From Candidatus Goldiibacteriota bacterium HGW-Goldbacteria-1 (GTDB taxonomy: Bacteria > Oederibacteriota > PGYV01), in assembly GCA_002839855.1 (NCBI GenBank), contig PGYV01000002.1, forward strand, positions 187,191 to 251,190: a stretch of DNA of 64,000 nucleotides. The letters are read 5' to 3'. Of the stretch, positions 53,897-63,172 are shown in pieces (position 1 is the stretch's first letter; each line of letters starts with the position of its first letter). A program made the translations under genes and the position numbers. Below the pieces are notes generated by a model. The model was not told the DNA's origin and searched no databases. It saw only the letters and a list, made by a program, of their open reading frames with translations.

Positions 53897-55840
53897 ATGA
53901 TATCTGTTAAGGGTATTTCAAAGATATACAAGTCCGGAAAAATGGAGTATCAGGCGTTAAATGACGTCAGTATAGATATTAATAGGGGCGAATTTGTAGC
54001 CATAATGGGGCCTTCCGGGTCAGGCAAGTCCACTTTAATGCACCTGCTTGGATTTCTTGATAAGCCGGATTCGGGTTCATATCTGCTTGAAGGAAATGAG
54101 ACCGCGGGGCTGGCCGATGAAGCATACGCGCGGTTAAGGCAGGATAAAATTGGTTTTGTGTTTCAGCAGTTTCACCTGCTGCCCAGAAGCAGCGCCGAGG
54201 AAAATGTGGCAATGCCGCTTGTTTATTCCGGGAAAAAATTATTTGAACACAGGGCAAAAGAGCTGCTTGAAAGCGTGGGGCTGGGGACAAAACTAAAAAA
54301 CCTGCCGGGTGAAATGTCCGGCGGTGAAAAACAAAGGGCGGCAATAGCGCGCGCGCTGATTAATGACCCGGAAATTCTTTTTGCGGATGAACCCACGGGC
54401 AACCTTGATTCTAAAAGTGAAAAAGAGATAATGGATATATTTACCGCGCTTAATAAGCAGGGAAAGACAATAGTAATGGTGACCCACGAGCCGGAAATAG
54501 CGCAGTACGCGCACCGCATTATAACCGTAAGGGACGGTAAAATTCTGTCCGATAAAAAAACTTCAAACGGCGAAACAAAATTATTAAATGTACAGCAGCA
54601 CGAAGAAAAGCAGGGAAGCGCGGTCCTTGAAATAGAATTTAAGGATTATCTTAAGCAGGCGCTTATATCCGTAATGGGCAATAAGTTAAGGTCAGCTTTG
54701 TCGGTTCTTGGCATACTTATCGGTGTGGCTTCTGTCATAGCAATGCTTGCGCTGGCGGAAGGAGCCAAAGAGTCAATAAATAAACAGCTTTCATCACTTG
54801 GGTCAAACCTTCTTGTGGTAAGCCCGGCATATAACAGGTCAGGCGGCGTGTCAAGGGAAGGAGCCACAAGGATTACCCTTCAGGATTCACAGGAAGCAGC
54901 AAGGCTTGTTTCGGTAAAAAACGCTTCAGGCCTGGTCAGCGGCAATGTTCAGGCTGTATATGGCAATAAAAATAAGGCTACAAGGGTTGAAGGCGCGGCG
55001 CATTCCTATGAGGAATTAAGAAGTTATAAACCCGAAGCAGGCCGTTTTTTTACGCAGGCCGAAGAAAAACAGAGGGAAAGGGTGGCTCTTCTTGGCGCCA
55101 CGGTTGTAAAGGAACTTTTTGTAAGCGAAGACCCGATAGGCGCTACGATAAAAATTAACAGGGTAAATTTTAAGGTGATAGGAGTTCTGCCTTTAAAGGG
55201 TTCAAGCGGATGGCGCGACCAGGACGACACCATAATAATTCCTATTAATACGGCCATGTACAGGCTTCTGGGCAAACAGTATGTTGATCAGATATATGTG
55301 CAGGCAAAAAGCGCGGATTCACTTGAAAGCGCGCAGGCGGAAATAATGGAGCTTTTGAATAAAAGGCACAATATAAGCGCATTAAGAAAAGACCCGGCTT
55401 TTGAAATAAGAAATATGGCGGAAATGCAGGAAGCCATACAAAGCACAAGCCGGACATTAACATGGCTTTTAGGTTCTATCGCCGCCATATCCCTTCTTGT
55501 GGGCGGAATAGGTATTATGAATATTATGCTTGTGTCCGTAAAAGAGCGTACCAGGGAAATTGGTTTAAGAAAAGCGGTGGGCGCCAGAAGTTTTGACATA
55601 TTATATCAGTTTATGATAGAAGCCGTGTTAATGACGCTTACAGGCGGTTTTGCCGGGATTGTTTTAGGCGCTTTGATTGCTTTTTTAATGGCCGTGCTGG
55701 CAGGGTGGGCTGTAAAGGTTTCTGTTTTTTCTGTACTCTTATCCGTTTTCTTTTCTGCCGCGACAGGGTTGGGTTTTGGTATATGGCCTGCCAGGCAGGC
55801 CGCGGAATTAAATCCTATTGACGCGCTAAGGTACGAATGA
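53897..55840 (+). CDS. MacB-like ABC transporter (ATPase plus permease)
   Basis: The 647-residue fusion has an ABC ATPase at residues 1-225: Walker A GPSGSGKST at 38-46, signature MSGGEKQRAAIARAL, Walker B ILFADEPTGNLD and H-loop MVTHEPE. A MacB-type permease follows, with four transmembrane helices (near 265-290, 520-545, 570-595, 610-635) and a large periplasmic MacB_PCD domain. MacB pumps are mechanotransmission exporters of peptides, lipoproteins or macrolides; the cargo cannot be told here. The ATPase and permease are in one chain, as in MacB. The 7-bp repeat array follows. Confidence 0.93.
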   Translation: MISVKGISKIYKSGKMEYQALNDVSIDINRGEFVAIMGPSGSGKSTLMHLLGFLDKPDSGSYLLEGNETAGLADEAYARLRQDKIGFVFQQFHLLPRSSAEENVAMPLVYSGKKLFEHRAKELLESVGLGTKLKNLPGEMSGGEKQRAAIARALINDPEILFADEPTGNLDSKSEKEIMDIFTALNKQGKTIVMVTHEPEIAQYAHRIITVRDGKILSDKKTSNGETKLLNVQQHEEKQGSAVLEIEFKDYLKQALISVMGNKLRSALSVLGILIGVASVIAMLALAEGAKESINKQLSSLGSNLLVVSPAYNRSGGVSREGATRITLQDSQEAARLVSVKNASGLVSGNVQAVYGNKNKATRVEGAAHSYEELRSYKPEAGRFFTQAEEKQRERVALLGATVVKELFVSEDPIGATIKINRVNFKVIGVLPLKGSSGWRDQDDTIIIPINTAMYRLLGKQYVDQIYVQAKSADSLESAQAEIMELLNKRHNISALRKDPAFEIRNMAEMQEAIQSTSRTLTWLLGSIAAISLLVGGIGIMNIMLVSVKERTREIGLRKAVGARSFDILYQFMIEAVLMTLTGGFAGIVLGALIAFLMAVLAGWAVKVSVFSVLLSVFFSAATGLGFGIWPARQAAELNPIDALRYE

Positions 55841-55857
55841 TTAACAACGTACAACTA

Positions 55858-55985
55858 ACAAGTTACAACTGTCAGCTGTAACCTGTAACTTGTAACCTGT
55901 AACCTGTAACTTGTAACCTGTAACCTGTAACTTGTAACCTGTAACCTGTAACTTGTAACCTGTAACCTGTTAGCTGTTAGCTGTT
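55858..55985. repeat. 7-bp tandem array (GTAACCT/GTAACTT units)
   Basis: About 16 heptamers of GTAACCT or GTAACTT, in a loose two-to-one pattern, fill the gap between the convergent MacB and MATE genes. It is flanked on both sides by GTCAGCTG- and GTTAGCTG-like edges. Confidence 0.92.
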
Positions 55986-57351
55986 AAATTTCCCTTGAAT
56001 ATGGTTTTAACCTTTCACGGTTTTTCCAGCGGCCGCTTTTGTAATACCAGAAATTTAACAGAGCGCCAAGATAAGCGCTTGCCGTAATTCCAATCCAAAT
56101 ACCGCGTTCATCCATGCCCGCTTTATCCAGCAGCGCCCACGACAGCCCCACGCGTAAAACAATTAAAGTTATAAACGCGAACAGCGTGGATGGCAGCGTA
56201 TCGCCTGAACCACGGACAATACCCTGAAACGCGAACATAACGGCATAGGCGAAATAGGTAAGGGTGATGTATCTAAAGTATACGGCGCCGTGAGAAATAA
56301 CAGAGGCGTCGCCGGTGAATATAGCGGTTATCTGCGAAGGGAAAAGGTTAATAGCCGTAAACGCCGCCGCGGCAAACGCAAGAGATAAAATGGTAACCCA
56401 AAGCGCCACTTCGCGTATTAATTCCTCTTTTTTCGCGCCTATCGCCTGAGCTGTAAAAGATGAAGCCGCGGCGCCAAGCGACATGGCGGGGATAAACGAA
56501 AACTGGTCTATCCTTAAACCTATTCCGTACGCGGCAATTATTCCGGGGCCGAACCTGTTTACAAAAGAGATTACCGCGATTGCGCTTAGCGACACAATAA
56601 CCATCTGAAAAGTCACGGGGATTCCTATTGTGAACATGTTTTTTATAATGCTGTAATTCAGCTGAAATTTCCATTTAAGCACGTTGAAGATTACATTTTT
56701 TCTTGCCAGATAAATAAAGGAAATTAAAGTGGTGACAGCTCCCGATATTACCGTGGCGGCCGCGGAGCCGGCTATTTTTAATTCCGGAAACAGCCACCAT
56801 CCTTTTATAAGCAGGGGGGCAAGTATGATGTTTAATGCCACGTAAATGCAGGAAAATATAAGAGGGGTTTTTGAATCGCCCAGGCCGCGCAGTATTCCCG
56901 CAAACCAGTTCTGGGTGAACATAAAAATAAGGCCGCTGAAAATTATAACCAGAAACAGATGCGCGTCTTTTATTATGGTATCCGGTGTGCCTAGAAATTT
57001 AAGCATGGGCATGGCAAGTGTTGTCCCTAAAACCGTGATAAGCAGGCATAAAGAGAAAATTGTGATAAATGAATTTGATATTATTTTTGAAACAAATTCC
57101 ATGTCATCCATTCCGTATGCCTGGCCAATCATTATCACTGTGGATACGGAAAGGCCTATGATAAGCGATATCAGGAAAAACATTACAGGCATGGAAGAGG
57201 AAACGGCGGCAAGGGCGTCGGGGCCTAAAAGCCGCCCCACCCAGAACGCGTCAATTGCGCTGTATAAAGACTGCAGCAGGTCGCCGGCCATTATGGGCCA
57301 GGAATATATAAAAAGATTTTTAAGGACATTTCCTTCTGTTAAATTTTTCAT
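55984..57351 (-). CDS. MATE-family multidrug/Na+ antiporter
   Basis: The start is at 57351 (MKNLTEGNVLKNLFIYSWPI), with AAGGAG upstream; an upstream extension to 57408 lacks a ribosome-binding site. The 455-residue protein has twelve hydrophobic helices and the MATE signature pair: SAIDAFWVGRLLGPDALAAV in the N-lobe and FAFQGIVRGSGDTLPSTLFA in the C-lobe. It exports cationic compounds in exchange for H+ or Na+. Its coding strand diverges from mntP, with which it shares a roughly 108-bp promoter region. Confidence 0.93.
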   Translation of the reverse strand: MKNLTEGNVLKNLFIYSWPIMAGDLLQSLYSAIDAFWVGRLLGPDALAAVSSSMPVMFFLISLIIGLSVSTVIMIGQAYGMDDMEFVSKIISNSFITIFSLCLLITVLGTTLAMPMLKFLGTPDTIIKDAHLFLVIIFSGLIFMFTQNWFAGILRGLGDSKTPLIFSCIYVALNIILAPLLIKGWWLFPELKIAGSAAATVISGAVTTLISFIYLARKNVIFNVLKWKFQLNYSIIKNMFTIGIPVTFQMVIVSLSAIAVISFVNRFGPGIIAAYGIGLRIDQFSFIPAMSLGAAASSFTAQAIGAKKEELIREVALWVTILSLAFAAAAFTAINLFPSQITAIFTGDASVISHGAVYFRYITLTYFAYAVMFAFQGIVRGSGDTLPSTLFAFITLIVLRVGLSWALLDKAGMDERGIWIGITASAYLGALLNFWYYKSGRWKNRERLKPYSREI

Positions 57352-57419
57352 AAATACTCCTTCATTAAAATCAGGCAATATTTTAATACTAAAGCGCGGT
57401 ATTATCAATATGATTACTG

Positions 57420-57428
57420 TGGTATAAT
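57420..57428 (+). promoter_or_regulatory. Extended -10 promoter for mntP
   Basis: TGGTATAAT (TG at 57420-57421, TATAAT 57423-57428) without a good -35. Confidence 0.45.
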
Positions 57429-57459
57429 TTTTTAATATTATACAGGAGGAAATTTTAAA

Positions 57460-58014
57460 GTGGAACTTTCACTGATAATAATTACGGCGGTGGGGCTGGC
57501 AATGGACTGTTTTGCTGTTTCGCTGTCAGCCGGCACATGCAGGGTAAAGGTTAAAACGTCAATTCTGCTGAAGATGGCTATAATGTTTGGTATTTTTCAG
57601 GCGGGAATGACGTTTATAGGGTGGTTTGTGGGAAGCGCCTTTGCCGGCATTATAGGAGCGTTTGACCATTGGATAGCTTTTGGCCTTCTTCTGGCAGTGG
57701 GGGGCAAAATGATACTGGAAGCTTTAAAAAAAGAGGAAGATAAAACAGCAATAAATTATTGCAGCAACCGAATAATTCTGCTGCTTTCGGTTGCCACAAG
57801 CATTGACGCGCTTGCGGTGGGTATAAGTTTTTCAATTCTTAAAGCGGGCCTGGTGCTGCCGGTTATGGTTATTGGGGTGGTGTCGTTTTTGTTTTCAATA
57901 GCCGGCGGATTTATCGGAAGAAAAACAGGCGAAATGCTGGGAGATAAAGCGGAATTATTCGGAGGGCTTATACTGGTTGGTATCGGAATAAAGATTCTGA
58001 TTGAACACATCTAA
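57460..58014 (+). CDS. mntP: Manganese efflux pump MntP
   Basis: The 184-residue six-helix protein shows the MntP repeat: LIIITAVGLAMDCFAVSLSAG in the first half and VATSIDALAVGISFSIL in the second, with the Asp residues of both halves in the metal path. It exports Mn2+. The start is GTG at 57460 with AGGAGG about eight bases upstream. No yybP-ykoY-type manganese riboswitch was seen in the 108-bp upstream region. Confidence 0.93.
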   Translation: MELSLIIITAVGLAMDCFAVSLSAGTCRVKVKTSILLKMAIMFGIFQAGMTFIGWFVGSAFAGIIGAFDHWIAFGLLLAVGGKMILEALKKEEDKTAINYCSNRIILLLSVATSIDALAVGISFSILKAGLVLPVMVIGVVSFLFSIAGGFIGRKTGEMLGDKAELFGGLILVGIGIKILIEHI

Positions 58015-58109
58015 ACACGGCGGATTTTTATTAGCAAATAAGTCAAATACCTTTTTGTTTCATAATGAGAAATTTTTCACTAAGGACTCTCTTTTATTGA
58101 TAAAAACTG

Positions 58110-58138
58110 TTGACAACACAAAGGCATAGTTTTATAAT
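58110..58138 (+). promoter_or_regulatory. Consensus sigma70 promoter for the fatty-acid operon
   Basis: A perfect TTGACA (58110-58115) and perfect TATAAT (58133-58138) at 17-bp spacing, about 145 bp before the first ATG. Confidence 0.85.
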
Positions 58139-58195
58139 TACGCGCTGTATTTTATAAGTGTTTAAAGTTAAAAGATGACAGCGTGATTTGAAAGG

Positions 58196-58214
58196 CACAA
58201 AAAGCATTTTTGTG
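58196..58214. promoter_or_regulatory. Inverted repeat CACAAAAA-GCA-TTTTTGTG in the operon leader
   Basis: Perfect 8-bp arms with a 3-nt loop, about 50 bp downstream of the expected transcription start. It could be an operator or a leader hairpin; no FapR/FadR site was recognised. Confidence 0.4.
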
Positions 58215-58282
58215 TTACAGGAATGGTATTTTCTATTTTTACTGTTATTTTCAGAAGCTATTTAAAAAGAGGTTAATTTATA

Positions 58283-58774
58283 ATGTTAAAAATAAATCTG
58301 TCATCGTTTAAAGTAAGGCAGGAATTAAGTTTTGATCTTACTAAAGATGATATTTCTTTAGATGACACTGCAGTCCTTGAAGGCCCTTTACATCTTGACC
58401 TTGTACTTACAAAAGACAGTGACACATCCGTTATAGTGGAAGGCAGGCTGAAAGGTACGCTTGCAATGGCTTGCTCACGGTGCTTAAAGGAAATAATGCA
58501 GGATGTTGAAGGTGATTTTGTTACAATATTTAAAGAACAAAGCCGAATGAATGATGAAGACAGGGAAAGTGATGTGGTTGAATATAAGGATAACGAGCTT
58601 GATTTAACGGATTTTATAAGGCAGACAGTGCTTATTGAAGCGCCAACAAAGCCGGTATGTGATGAAAAATGCCTTGGCTTATGCCCGGTGTGCGGTAAAA
58701 ACCGCAATGAAGGCGACTGCGGGCATAAACAGGAAATTAAATTCAACCCGTTTGGCGGAATTGATATAAAGTAA
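58283..58774 (+). CDS. DUF177 (YceD-type) protein
   Basis: The 163-residue protein shows the DUF177 plan: GRLKGTLAMACSRCLKEIMQ, DLTDFIRQTVLIEAPTKPVC and a terminal Cys cluster CDEKCLGLCPVCGK with CGHK, probably a zinc knuckle. YceD-type proteins influence 23S rRNA accumulation. The gene precedes rpmF in most bacteria, as here. It begins the fatty-acid operon behind a strong promoter. Confidence 0.9.
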   Translation: MLKINLSSFKVRQELSFDLTKDDISLDDTAVLEGPLHLDLVLTKDSDTSVIVEGRLKGTLAMACSRCLKEIMQDVEGDFVTIFKEQSRMNDEDRESDVVEYKDNELDLTDFIRQTVLIEAPTKPVCDEKCLGLCPVCGKNRNEGDCGHKQEIKFNPFGGIDIK

Positions 58775-58834
58775 AACCCGCGGCATAAGCCTGCGGATTT
58801 ATAAAAAGAAATAATTTTACAGGAGGAACAGAAA

Positions 58835-59020
58835 GTGGCAAATTTAACGTGGAGAACTTCAAAGTCAAAAACAAGGTCAAGAAAAGCGGCTAACATGAAA
58901 TTAAGCCAGAATATCAACCTCACTGAATGCCCCAACTGCCATGCAAAAAAAGAGCAGCACAGGGTATGCAAGAGCTGCGGCCATTACAATGGCAAAGAAG
59001 TCATTAGCTCTGAAGAATAG
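58835..59020 (+). CDS. rpmF: 50S ribosomal protein L32
   Basis: The 61-residue protein starts at [23 protein letters not shown], then a zinc ribbon with four Cys ([20 protein letters not shown]), the C+ form of L32. GGAGGAAC precedes the start. Its place between DUF177 and plsX is the common arrangement. Confidence 0.95.
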   Translation: MANLTWRTSKSKTRSRKAANMKLSQNINLTECPNCHAKKEQHRVCKSCGHYNGKEVISSEE

Positions 59021-59059
59021 TCCTGATACTCAAAATTCAGTCATGAGGTGAGGCAAAAC

Positions 59060-60076
59060 GTGCGCATTGTTTTGGATGCAATGGGCGGGGACAACGCCCC
59101 GCAGGTAGAAGTTAAAGGCACTGTTGATGCGATAAAAAAGAACCGTGATCTTAATGTTATTCTTGTAGGTAAAAAGGAAGAAATAGAAAAATACCTTAAT
59201 ACATATAAGCTTAGCGAAAAAGAACGCGCCCGTCTGGAAGTTGTCAACGCAAATGAAGTAATTACCATGTCTGACGAACCGGCAAAAGCTTTCAAGCAGA
59301 AGCAGGATTCATCAATGATAGTCGGAGCAAAACTGGTAAAAGAAGGCAGGGCAGATGCTTTTGTTTCTGCCGGAAATACCGGAGCAATGCTTGTTACATC
59401 GCTTCTTACCATAGGCAGAATACCGGGCGTCATAAGGCCTGCTATTCTTGTTCCTATGCCTTCTAAAAGCGGAACCACAGCTGTACTTGATGCCGGTGCC
59501 AATGTGGACTGCAAACCAATTCATCTTGCGCAGTTTGCGATTATGGGCAGTATTTATGCATCTCATATATTTAAGATAAACAAGCCGCGCGTGGGTGTTA
59601 TGAGCGTAGGCGAAGAAGAAGGCAAGGGAAACGAACTTACAATTGAAGCAAAAGAAATTATAAAAAAACTTAACCTTAATTTTAAAGGCAATGTTGAAGG
59701 CAGGGATGTATTTAACGGAAATGCCGACGTTGTAGTCTGTGACGGATTTGTAGGAAATATAATCCTTAAAGTGGGCGAAGGCGCGGGAGTGCTTCTGGTA
59801 AGCGAAATAAAAAAAGGCGCAAAAAAGAGCCTGCTTACCATAATCGGCGGCCTTTTAATGAAAAAAGTTTTTATACAGGTCAAAGACAGAATTAACCCTG
59901 ATGCTTACGGCGGGGCGCCGCTTCTTGGAATACAAAAACCGGTAATAATATGCCACGGCAGTGCAAGCGCGGAAGGCATTAAGAACGCGCTGATAGTGGC
60001 CTATGAATTTGTGGACGGCCATATAAATGAAGAAATAGAAAGTGAAGTGAAAAAAATGGAGGCAAAAAGTGAGTAA
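59060..60076 (+). CDS. plsX: Phosphate acyltransferase PlsX
   Basis: GTG 59060 (MRIVLDAMGGDNAPQ) was chosen because GAGGTGAGG lies just before it; the GTG at 59048 overlaps that site. The 338-residue protein has RIVLDAMGGDNAP, SAGNTGAMLV, GRIPGVIRPAI and GNIILKVGEGAG. It converts acyl-ACP to acyl phosphate for phospholipid synthesis with PlsY. It overlaps fabH by 8 bp. Confidence 0.95.
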   Translation: MRIVLDAMGGDNAPQVEVKGTVDAIKKNRDLNVILVGKKEEIEKYLNTYKLSEKERARLEVVNANEVITMSDEPAKAFKQKQDSSMIVGAKLVKEGRADAFVSAGNTGAMLVTSLLTIGRIPGVIRPAILVPMPSKSGTTAVLDAGANVDCKPIHLAQFAIMGSIYASHIFKINKPRVGVMSVGEEEGKGNELTIEAKEIIKKLNLNFKGNVEGRDVFNGNADVVVCDGFVGNIILKVGEGAGVLLVSEIKKGAKKSLLTIIGGLLMKKVFIQVKDRINPDAYGGAPLLGIQKPVIICHGSASAEGIKNALIVAYEFVDGHINEEIESEVKKMEAKSE

Positions 60077-61055
60077 AAGGGCAGCCATACTTGGTACGGG
60101 GTATTATGTTCCCGAAAAAATATTGACAAATAAAGATATTGAAAAGTTTTTGGACACAAATGACGAGTGGATTACCACAATGACAGGAATGAAAGAAAGG
60201 CGCATATCCGGCAAAGACGAGCCTACTTCCGAACTTGCGATGAAAGCGGCTGAAAAAGCCCTTCTAAACGCGGGCGTAAAAAAAGAAGAAATTGATTTTG
60301 TGATTGTGGCAACGGTTACCGGGGATTATATCTGGCCTTCAACAGCTAATATTGTTATTAATAAACTTGGAATTAACGGAGTACCGTCAATGGATGTATC
60401 TGCGGCGTGCTGCGGTTTTATTTATGCGCTTACAACAGCAAGGTCATTTATTGAATCAGGGCTTTATAAAAAAATACTGCTTATAGCAGCAGATGAATTT
60501 GCAAAGGTATCTGACTGGACAGACAGAAAGACATGCGTACTGTTTGGCGACGGCGCGGGAGCGGTGGTTGTAGGTCAGGCAGAAAATGAAAATCAGGGAA
60601 TTCTTTCAACATATCTTGGGTCAGACGGGTCCAAGGTATCTTATTTAATGCAGCCCGGCGGCGGCACTGCAAATCCTTTCAGCCAGGAAGTACTTGATAA
60701 AAAAATGCAGTATGTATATATGGAAGGCAAAGAAGTATTTAAGCAGGCCGTGATTAAAATGACTTCATCAATTGAGATTGCGATGGAAAGGGCGGCTGTA
60801 ACGCCGGAGCAGGTTGATTATTTTATATTTCATCAGGCTAACAAGAGGATAATTGATTCAATCGCGCAGAGGTTTAGCGCGCCTGAAGAAAAAATAATTG
60901 TTAATATTCATAAATATGCCAACACTTCCGCGGCCACAATTCCGATAGCGCTTGCCGAAGCGGTGGAAGAAGGCAAAATAAAAAAAGGCGACCTTCTGGG
61001 TTTCTCGGCGCTTGGCGCGGGATTCACATGGGGCGGCGCAGTTGTCAGGTTATAA
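60069..61055 (+). CDS. fabH: Beta-ketoacyl-ACP synthase III
   Basis: The start is GTG, behind GGAGGC at the end of plsX. The 328-residue protein has the KAS III catalytic triad: Cys near residue 114 in DVSAACCGFIYAL, His in FHQANKRIIDSIA and Asn in HKYANTSAATIPIALAE. WPSTANIVINKLGI and FGDGAGAVVVGQ are also present. It condenses acetyl-CoA with malonyl-ACP to begin fatty-acid synthesis. Confidence 0.96.
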   Translation: MSKRAAILGTGYYVPEKILTNKDIEKFLDTNDEWITTMTGMKERRISGKDEPTSELAMKAAEKALLNAGVKKEEIDFVIVATVTGDYIWPSTANIVINKLGINGVPSMDVSAACCGFIYALTTARSFIESGLYKKILLIAADEFAKVSDWTDRKTCVLFGDGAGAVVVGQAENENQGILSTYLGSDGSKVSYLMQPGGGTANPFSQEVLDKKMQYVYMEGKEVFKQAVIKMTSSIEIAMERAAVTPEQVDYFIFHQANKRIIDSIAQRFSAPEEKIIVNIHKYANTSAATIPIALAEAVEEGKIKKGDLLGFSALGAGFTWGGAVVRL

Positions 61056-61079
61056 TTTAATGGAAAAAGGTGCCAGATA

Positions 61080-62000
61080 ATGTCAACAGCATTGGTTTTT
61101 CCGGGTCAGGGTTCACAGTATGTAGGTATGGGTTTCGCGTTCAGCGAACATAATGAAAGGGCTAACGCCATATTTGCCATGGCAAGGGAAGCATGCGGAC
61201 GTGAACTTTTAGACGCAATGTTTTTAGGGCCGGAAGAAACACTTAAAAAAACAGATTTTACACAGCCGGCGATATTGACAGTAAGCGCGGCCATATACGA
61301 AGCGATAAAAGACAGTGTTAAACCTGCTTTTTTCGCGGGACACAGCCTTGGCGAATATTCAGCTTTATGCTGCGCGGGCGCAATGGATTTTAAGACAGCG
61401 GTTGAAATGGTAAAGTTAAGGGGCTCGCTTATGCAGGAAGCTTCCGGCAAAGCCGCAAGCGGTATGGCAGCGGTGCTTGGGCTTGATGTTGAAAATATTA
61501 GATTACTGTGCGAAAAAGTAAAACCGGCAGGCCTTATGTCGCTTGCTAATATAAACTGCCCGGGGCAGATAGTGGTGTCAGGTGATTCCGCCGCAATAGA
61601 CGCGGGAGAAGCAGCCGCAAAGGAACTTGGCGCAAAAAGGTATATTAAACTGGCTGTGGCAGGCGCGTTTCATTCGCAGTTTATGCAGAGTGCGGCTGAC
61701 GGCATGGAACAAAGCATGGCTGTTTTTAAAATGAAAGATACTGCGGTTCCTGTTATTTCAAATGTGACAGCGCAGGCTGTGACATCGGCTGAAGAAATAA
61801 AAAAACTTCTTGTCAGGCAGATTGTGTCGCCGGTCCGGTGGATTGAATCGGTTGAATACATGAAAGCGCAGGGAGTGGATACTTTTATAGAATGCGGGCC
61901 GGGCGCTGTATTGTCCGGACTTATTAAAAAAATAGATAAAAATTTAAAAACAATAAATATTGAAAAACCTGAAGACCTTGTAAAACTGCAGGGAATTTAA
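61080..62000 (+). CDS. fabD: Malonyl-CoA:ACP transacylase
   Basis: The 306-residue protein has FPGQGSQYVGMG at its start, the nucleophile Ser in AGHSLGEYSAL, and AGAFHSQFMQSAA with the active-site His. It loads malonyl groups on AcpP. It lies 24 bp after fabH and 28 bp before fabG. Confidence 0.95.
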   Translation: MSTALVFPGQGSQYVGMGFAFSEHNERANAIFAMAREACGRELLDAMFLGPEETLKKTDFTQPAILTVSAAIYEAIKDSVKPAFFAGHSLGEYSALCCAGAMDFKTAVEMVKLRGSLMQEASGKAASGMAAVLGLDVENIRLLCEKVKPAGLMSLANINCPGQIVVSGDSAAIDAGEAAAKELGAKRYIKLAVAGAFHSQFMQSAADGMEQSMAVFKMKDTAVPVISNVTAQAVTSAEEIKKLLVRQIVSPVRWIESVEYMKAQGVDTFIECGPGAVLSGLIKKIDKNLKTINIEKPEDLVKLQGI

Positions 62001-62028
62001 GAGCTAAAAAAAGTTAACGGAGGCAAAA

Positions 62029-62772
62029 ATGGGATTACTGAACGGAAAGATAGCACTTGTAACAGGCGGAGCCCAGGGAATAGGCGAAACCATTGCGGCA
62101 ACACTTGCGCGTGAAGGCGCGTCAGTGGCTGTTCTTGACGTAAATCTTGAAAAGGCGTCAGCCACGGCTGCAAAGTTAAAGGAATTCGGTGTGGATTCAG
62201 AAGCTTATAAATGTGATGTTTCAAATGTGGCGGAAGTTGAAGAAACTGTGAACAAAGTAATTGACAAATTTAAGCGCATTGATATACTTGTCAACAATGC
62301 GGGTGTTACAAGGGACAATCTTTTAATAAGGATGACGGAACAGGAATGGGACCTTGTAATAGCAATCAACCTGAAAGGTACTTTTAATTTCACCAAAGCT
62401 GTAGGAAAGATAATGATGAAGCAGAGGGCAGGCGCAATAATTAATATTTCATCTGTTATCGGGCTTATGGGAAATGCAGGGCAGACAAACTATGCCGCCA
62501 CAAAAGCCGGCGTTATAGGAATAACAAAAAGTGTTGCCAAAGAACTTGGTTCAAGGAATGTCAGGGTAAACGCGGTTTGTCCCGGATACATTAACACGGC
62601 AATGACTGATAAACTGACAGAAGAAGTTAAGAATGCCATGATACAGATAATTCCTGCAAAGAAAATGGGTGAAACCCAGGATGTGGCAAACGCGGTATTG
62701 TTCCTTGCATCAGACCTGTCTTCGTATGTGACGGGAGAAACAATTAGAGTCGACGGCGGAATGGCAATGTAA
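62029..62772 (+). CDS. fabG: 3-oxoacyl-ACP reductase
   Basis: The 247-residue short-chain dehydrogenase has TGGAQGIGETIAATL (NADPH site), NNAGVTRDNLLIRM, the catalytic Ser-Tyr-Lys in NISSVIGLMGNAGQTNYAATK, and VCPGYINTAMTDKL. It reduces 3-ketoacyl-ACP. A structured leader candidate for acpP starts at its stop codon. Confidence 0.95.
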   Translation: MGLLNGKIALVTGGAQGIGETIAATLAREGASVAVLDVNLEKASATAAKLKEFGVDSEAYKCDVSNVAEVEETVNKVIDKFKRIDILVNNAGVTRDNLLIRMTEQEWDLVIAINLKGTFNFTKAVGKIMMKQRAGAIINISSVIGLMGNAGQTNYAATKAGVIGITKSVAKELGSRNVRVNAVCPGYINTAMTDKLTEEVKNAMIQIIPAKKMGETQDVANAVLFLASDLSSYVTGETIRVDGGMAM

Positions 62773-62827
62773 ATGGATGCAATCCAAGGCAAGTCCGTAA
62801 GGACGCAGCCGAAGATTAGCAGCCATT
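62772..62827 (+). ncRNA. Possible structured leader RNA between fabG and acpP
   Basis: The 56-nt segment folds by eye into one rod: AATGGATGC/GCAGCCATT (one A-G mismatch), AATC/GATT, GGC/GCC and GTCC/GGAC stems, closed by a GTAA tetraloop. Small internal loops (CAA/GAA and AA/GCA) lie between stems. There is no T tract, so it is not a standard terminator. The GGCAA...GGACGCAGCC core superficially recalls part of the c-di-GMP-I riboswitch, but the second helix of that motif is absent. Confidence 0.4.
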
Positions 62828-62897
62828 TATACAAGTTAAAATAAAAAAGATTTTCAAATAAAAAAGAAAGTAAAACAAATTCAAGGAGGAAACAGAA

Positions 62898-63143
62898 ATG
62901 GCAGACGAAAAGACAATTGAAGAAAGAGTGAAGGACGTTATCGTAGCACAGCTTGGTGTTGACGCAGCAGAAGTTAAACCGGAAGCATCGTTTATTGATG
63001 ACCTTGGTGCGGATTCACTTGATACCGTGGAACTTGTAATGGCGCTTGAAGAAGAATTCGGCGTAGAGATCCCGGATGAAGACGCGGAAAAGATCAAAAC
63101 AGTAGGCGAAGCCACAGACAGCATTAAGTCAAAGCTGGGCTAA
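62898..63143 (+). CDS. acpP: Acyl carrier protein
   Basis: An 81-residue acidic protein with the phosphopantetheine Ser40 in [24 protein letters not shown] precedes the ATG. It lies in the conserved position between fabG and fabF. Confidence 0.97.
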   Translation: MADEKTIEERVKDVIVAQLGVDAAEVKPEASFIDDLGADSLDTVELVMALEEEFGVEIPDEDAEKIKTVGEATDSIKSKLG

Positions 63144-63172
63144 ACTTCAAGTAATAAAAAAAGAGGTCAATA

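Noticed and set aside
57352-57459. yybP-ykoY manganese riboswitch upstream of mntP
   Set aside because: The 108-bp gap is AT-rich and lacks the conserved loops.
62772-62827. Assignment of the acpP leader to the c-di-GMP-I riboswitch
   Set aside because: Only the GGCAA...GACGCA...GCC side of the first helix is similar; the second helix and tetraloop receptor are missing.
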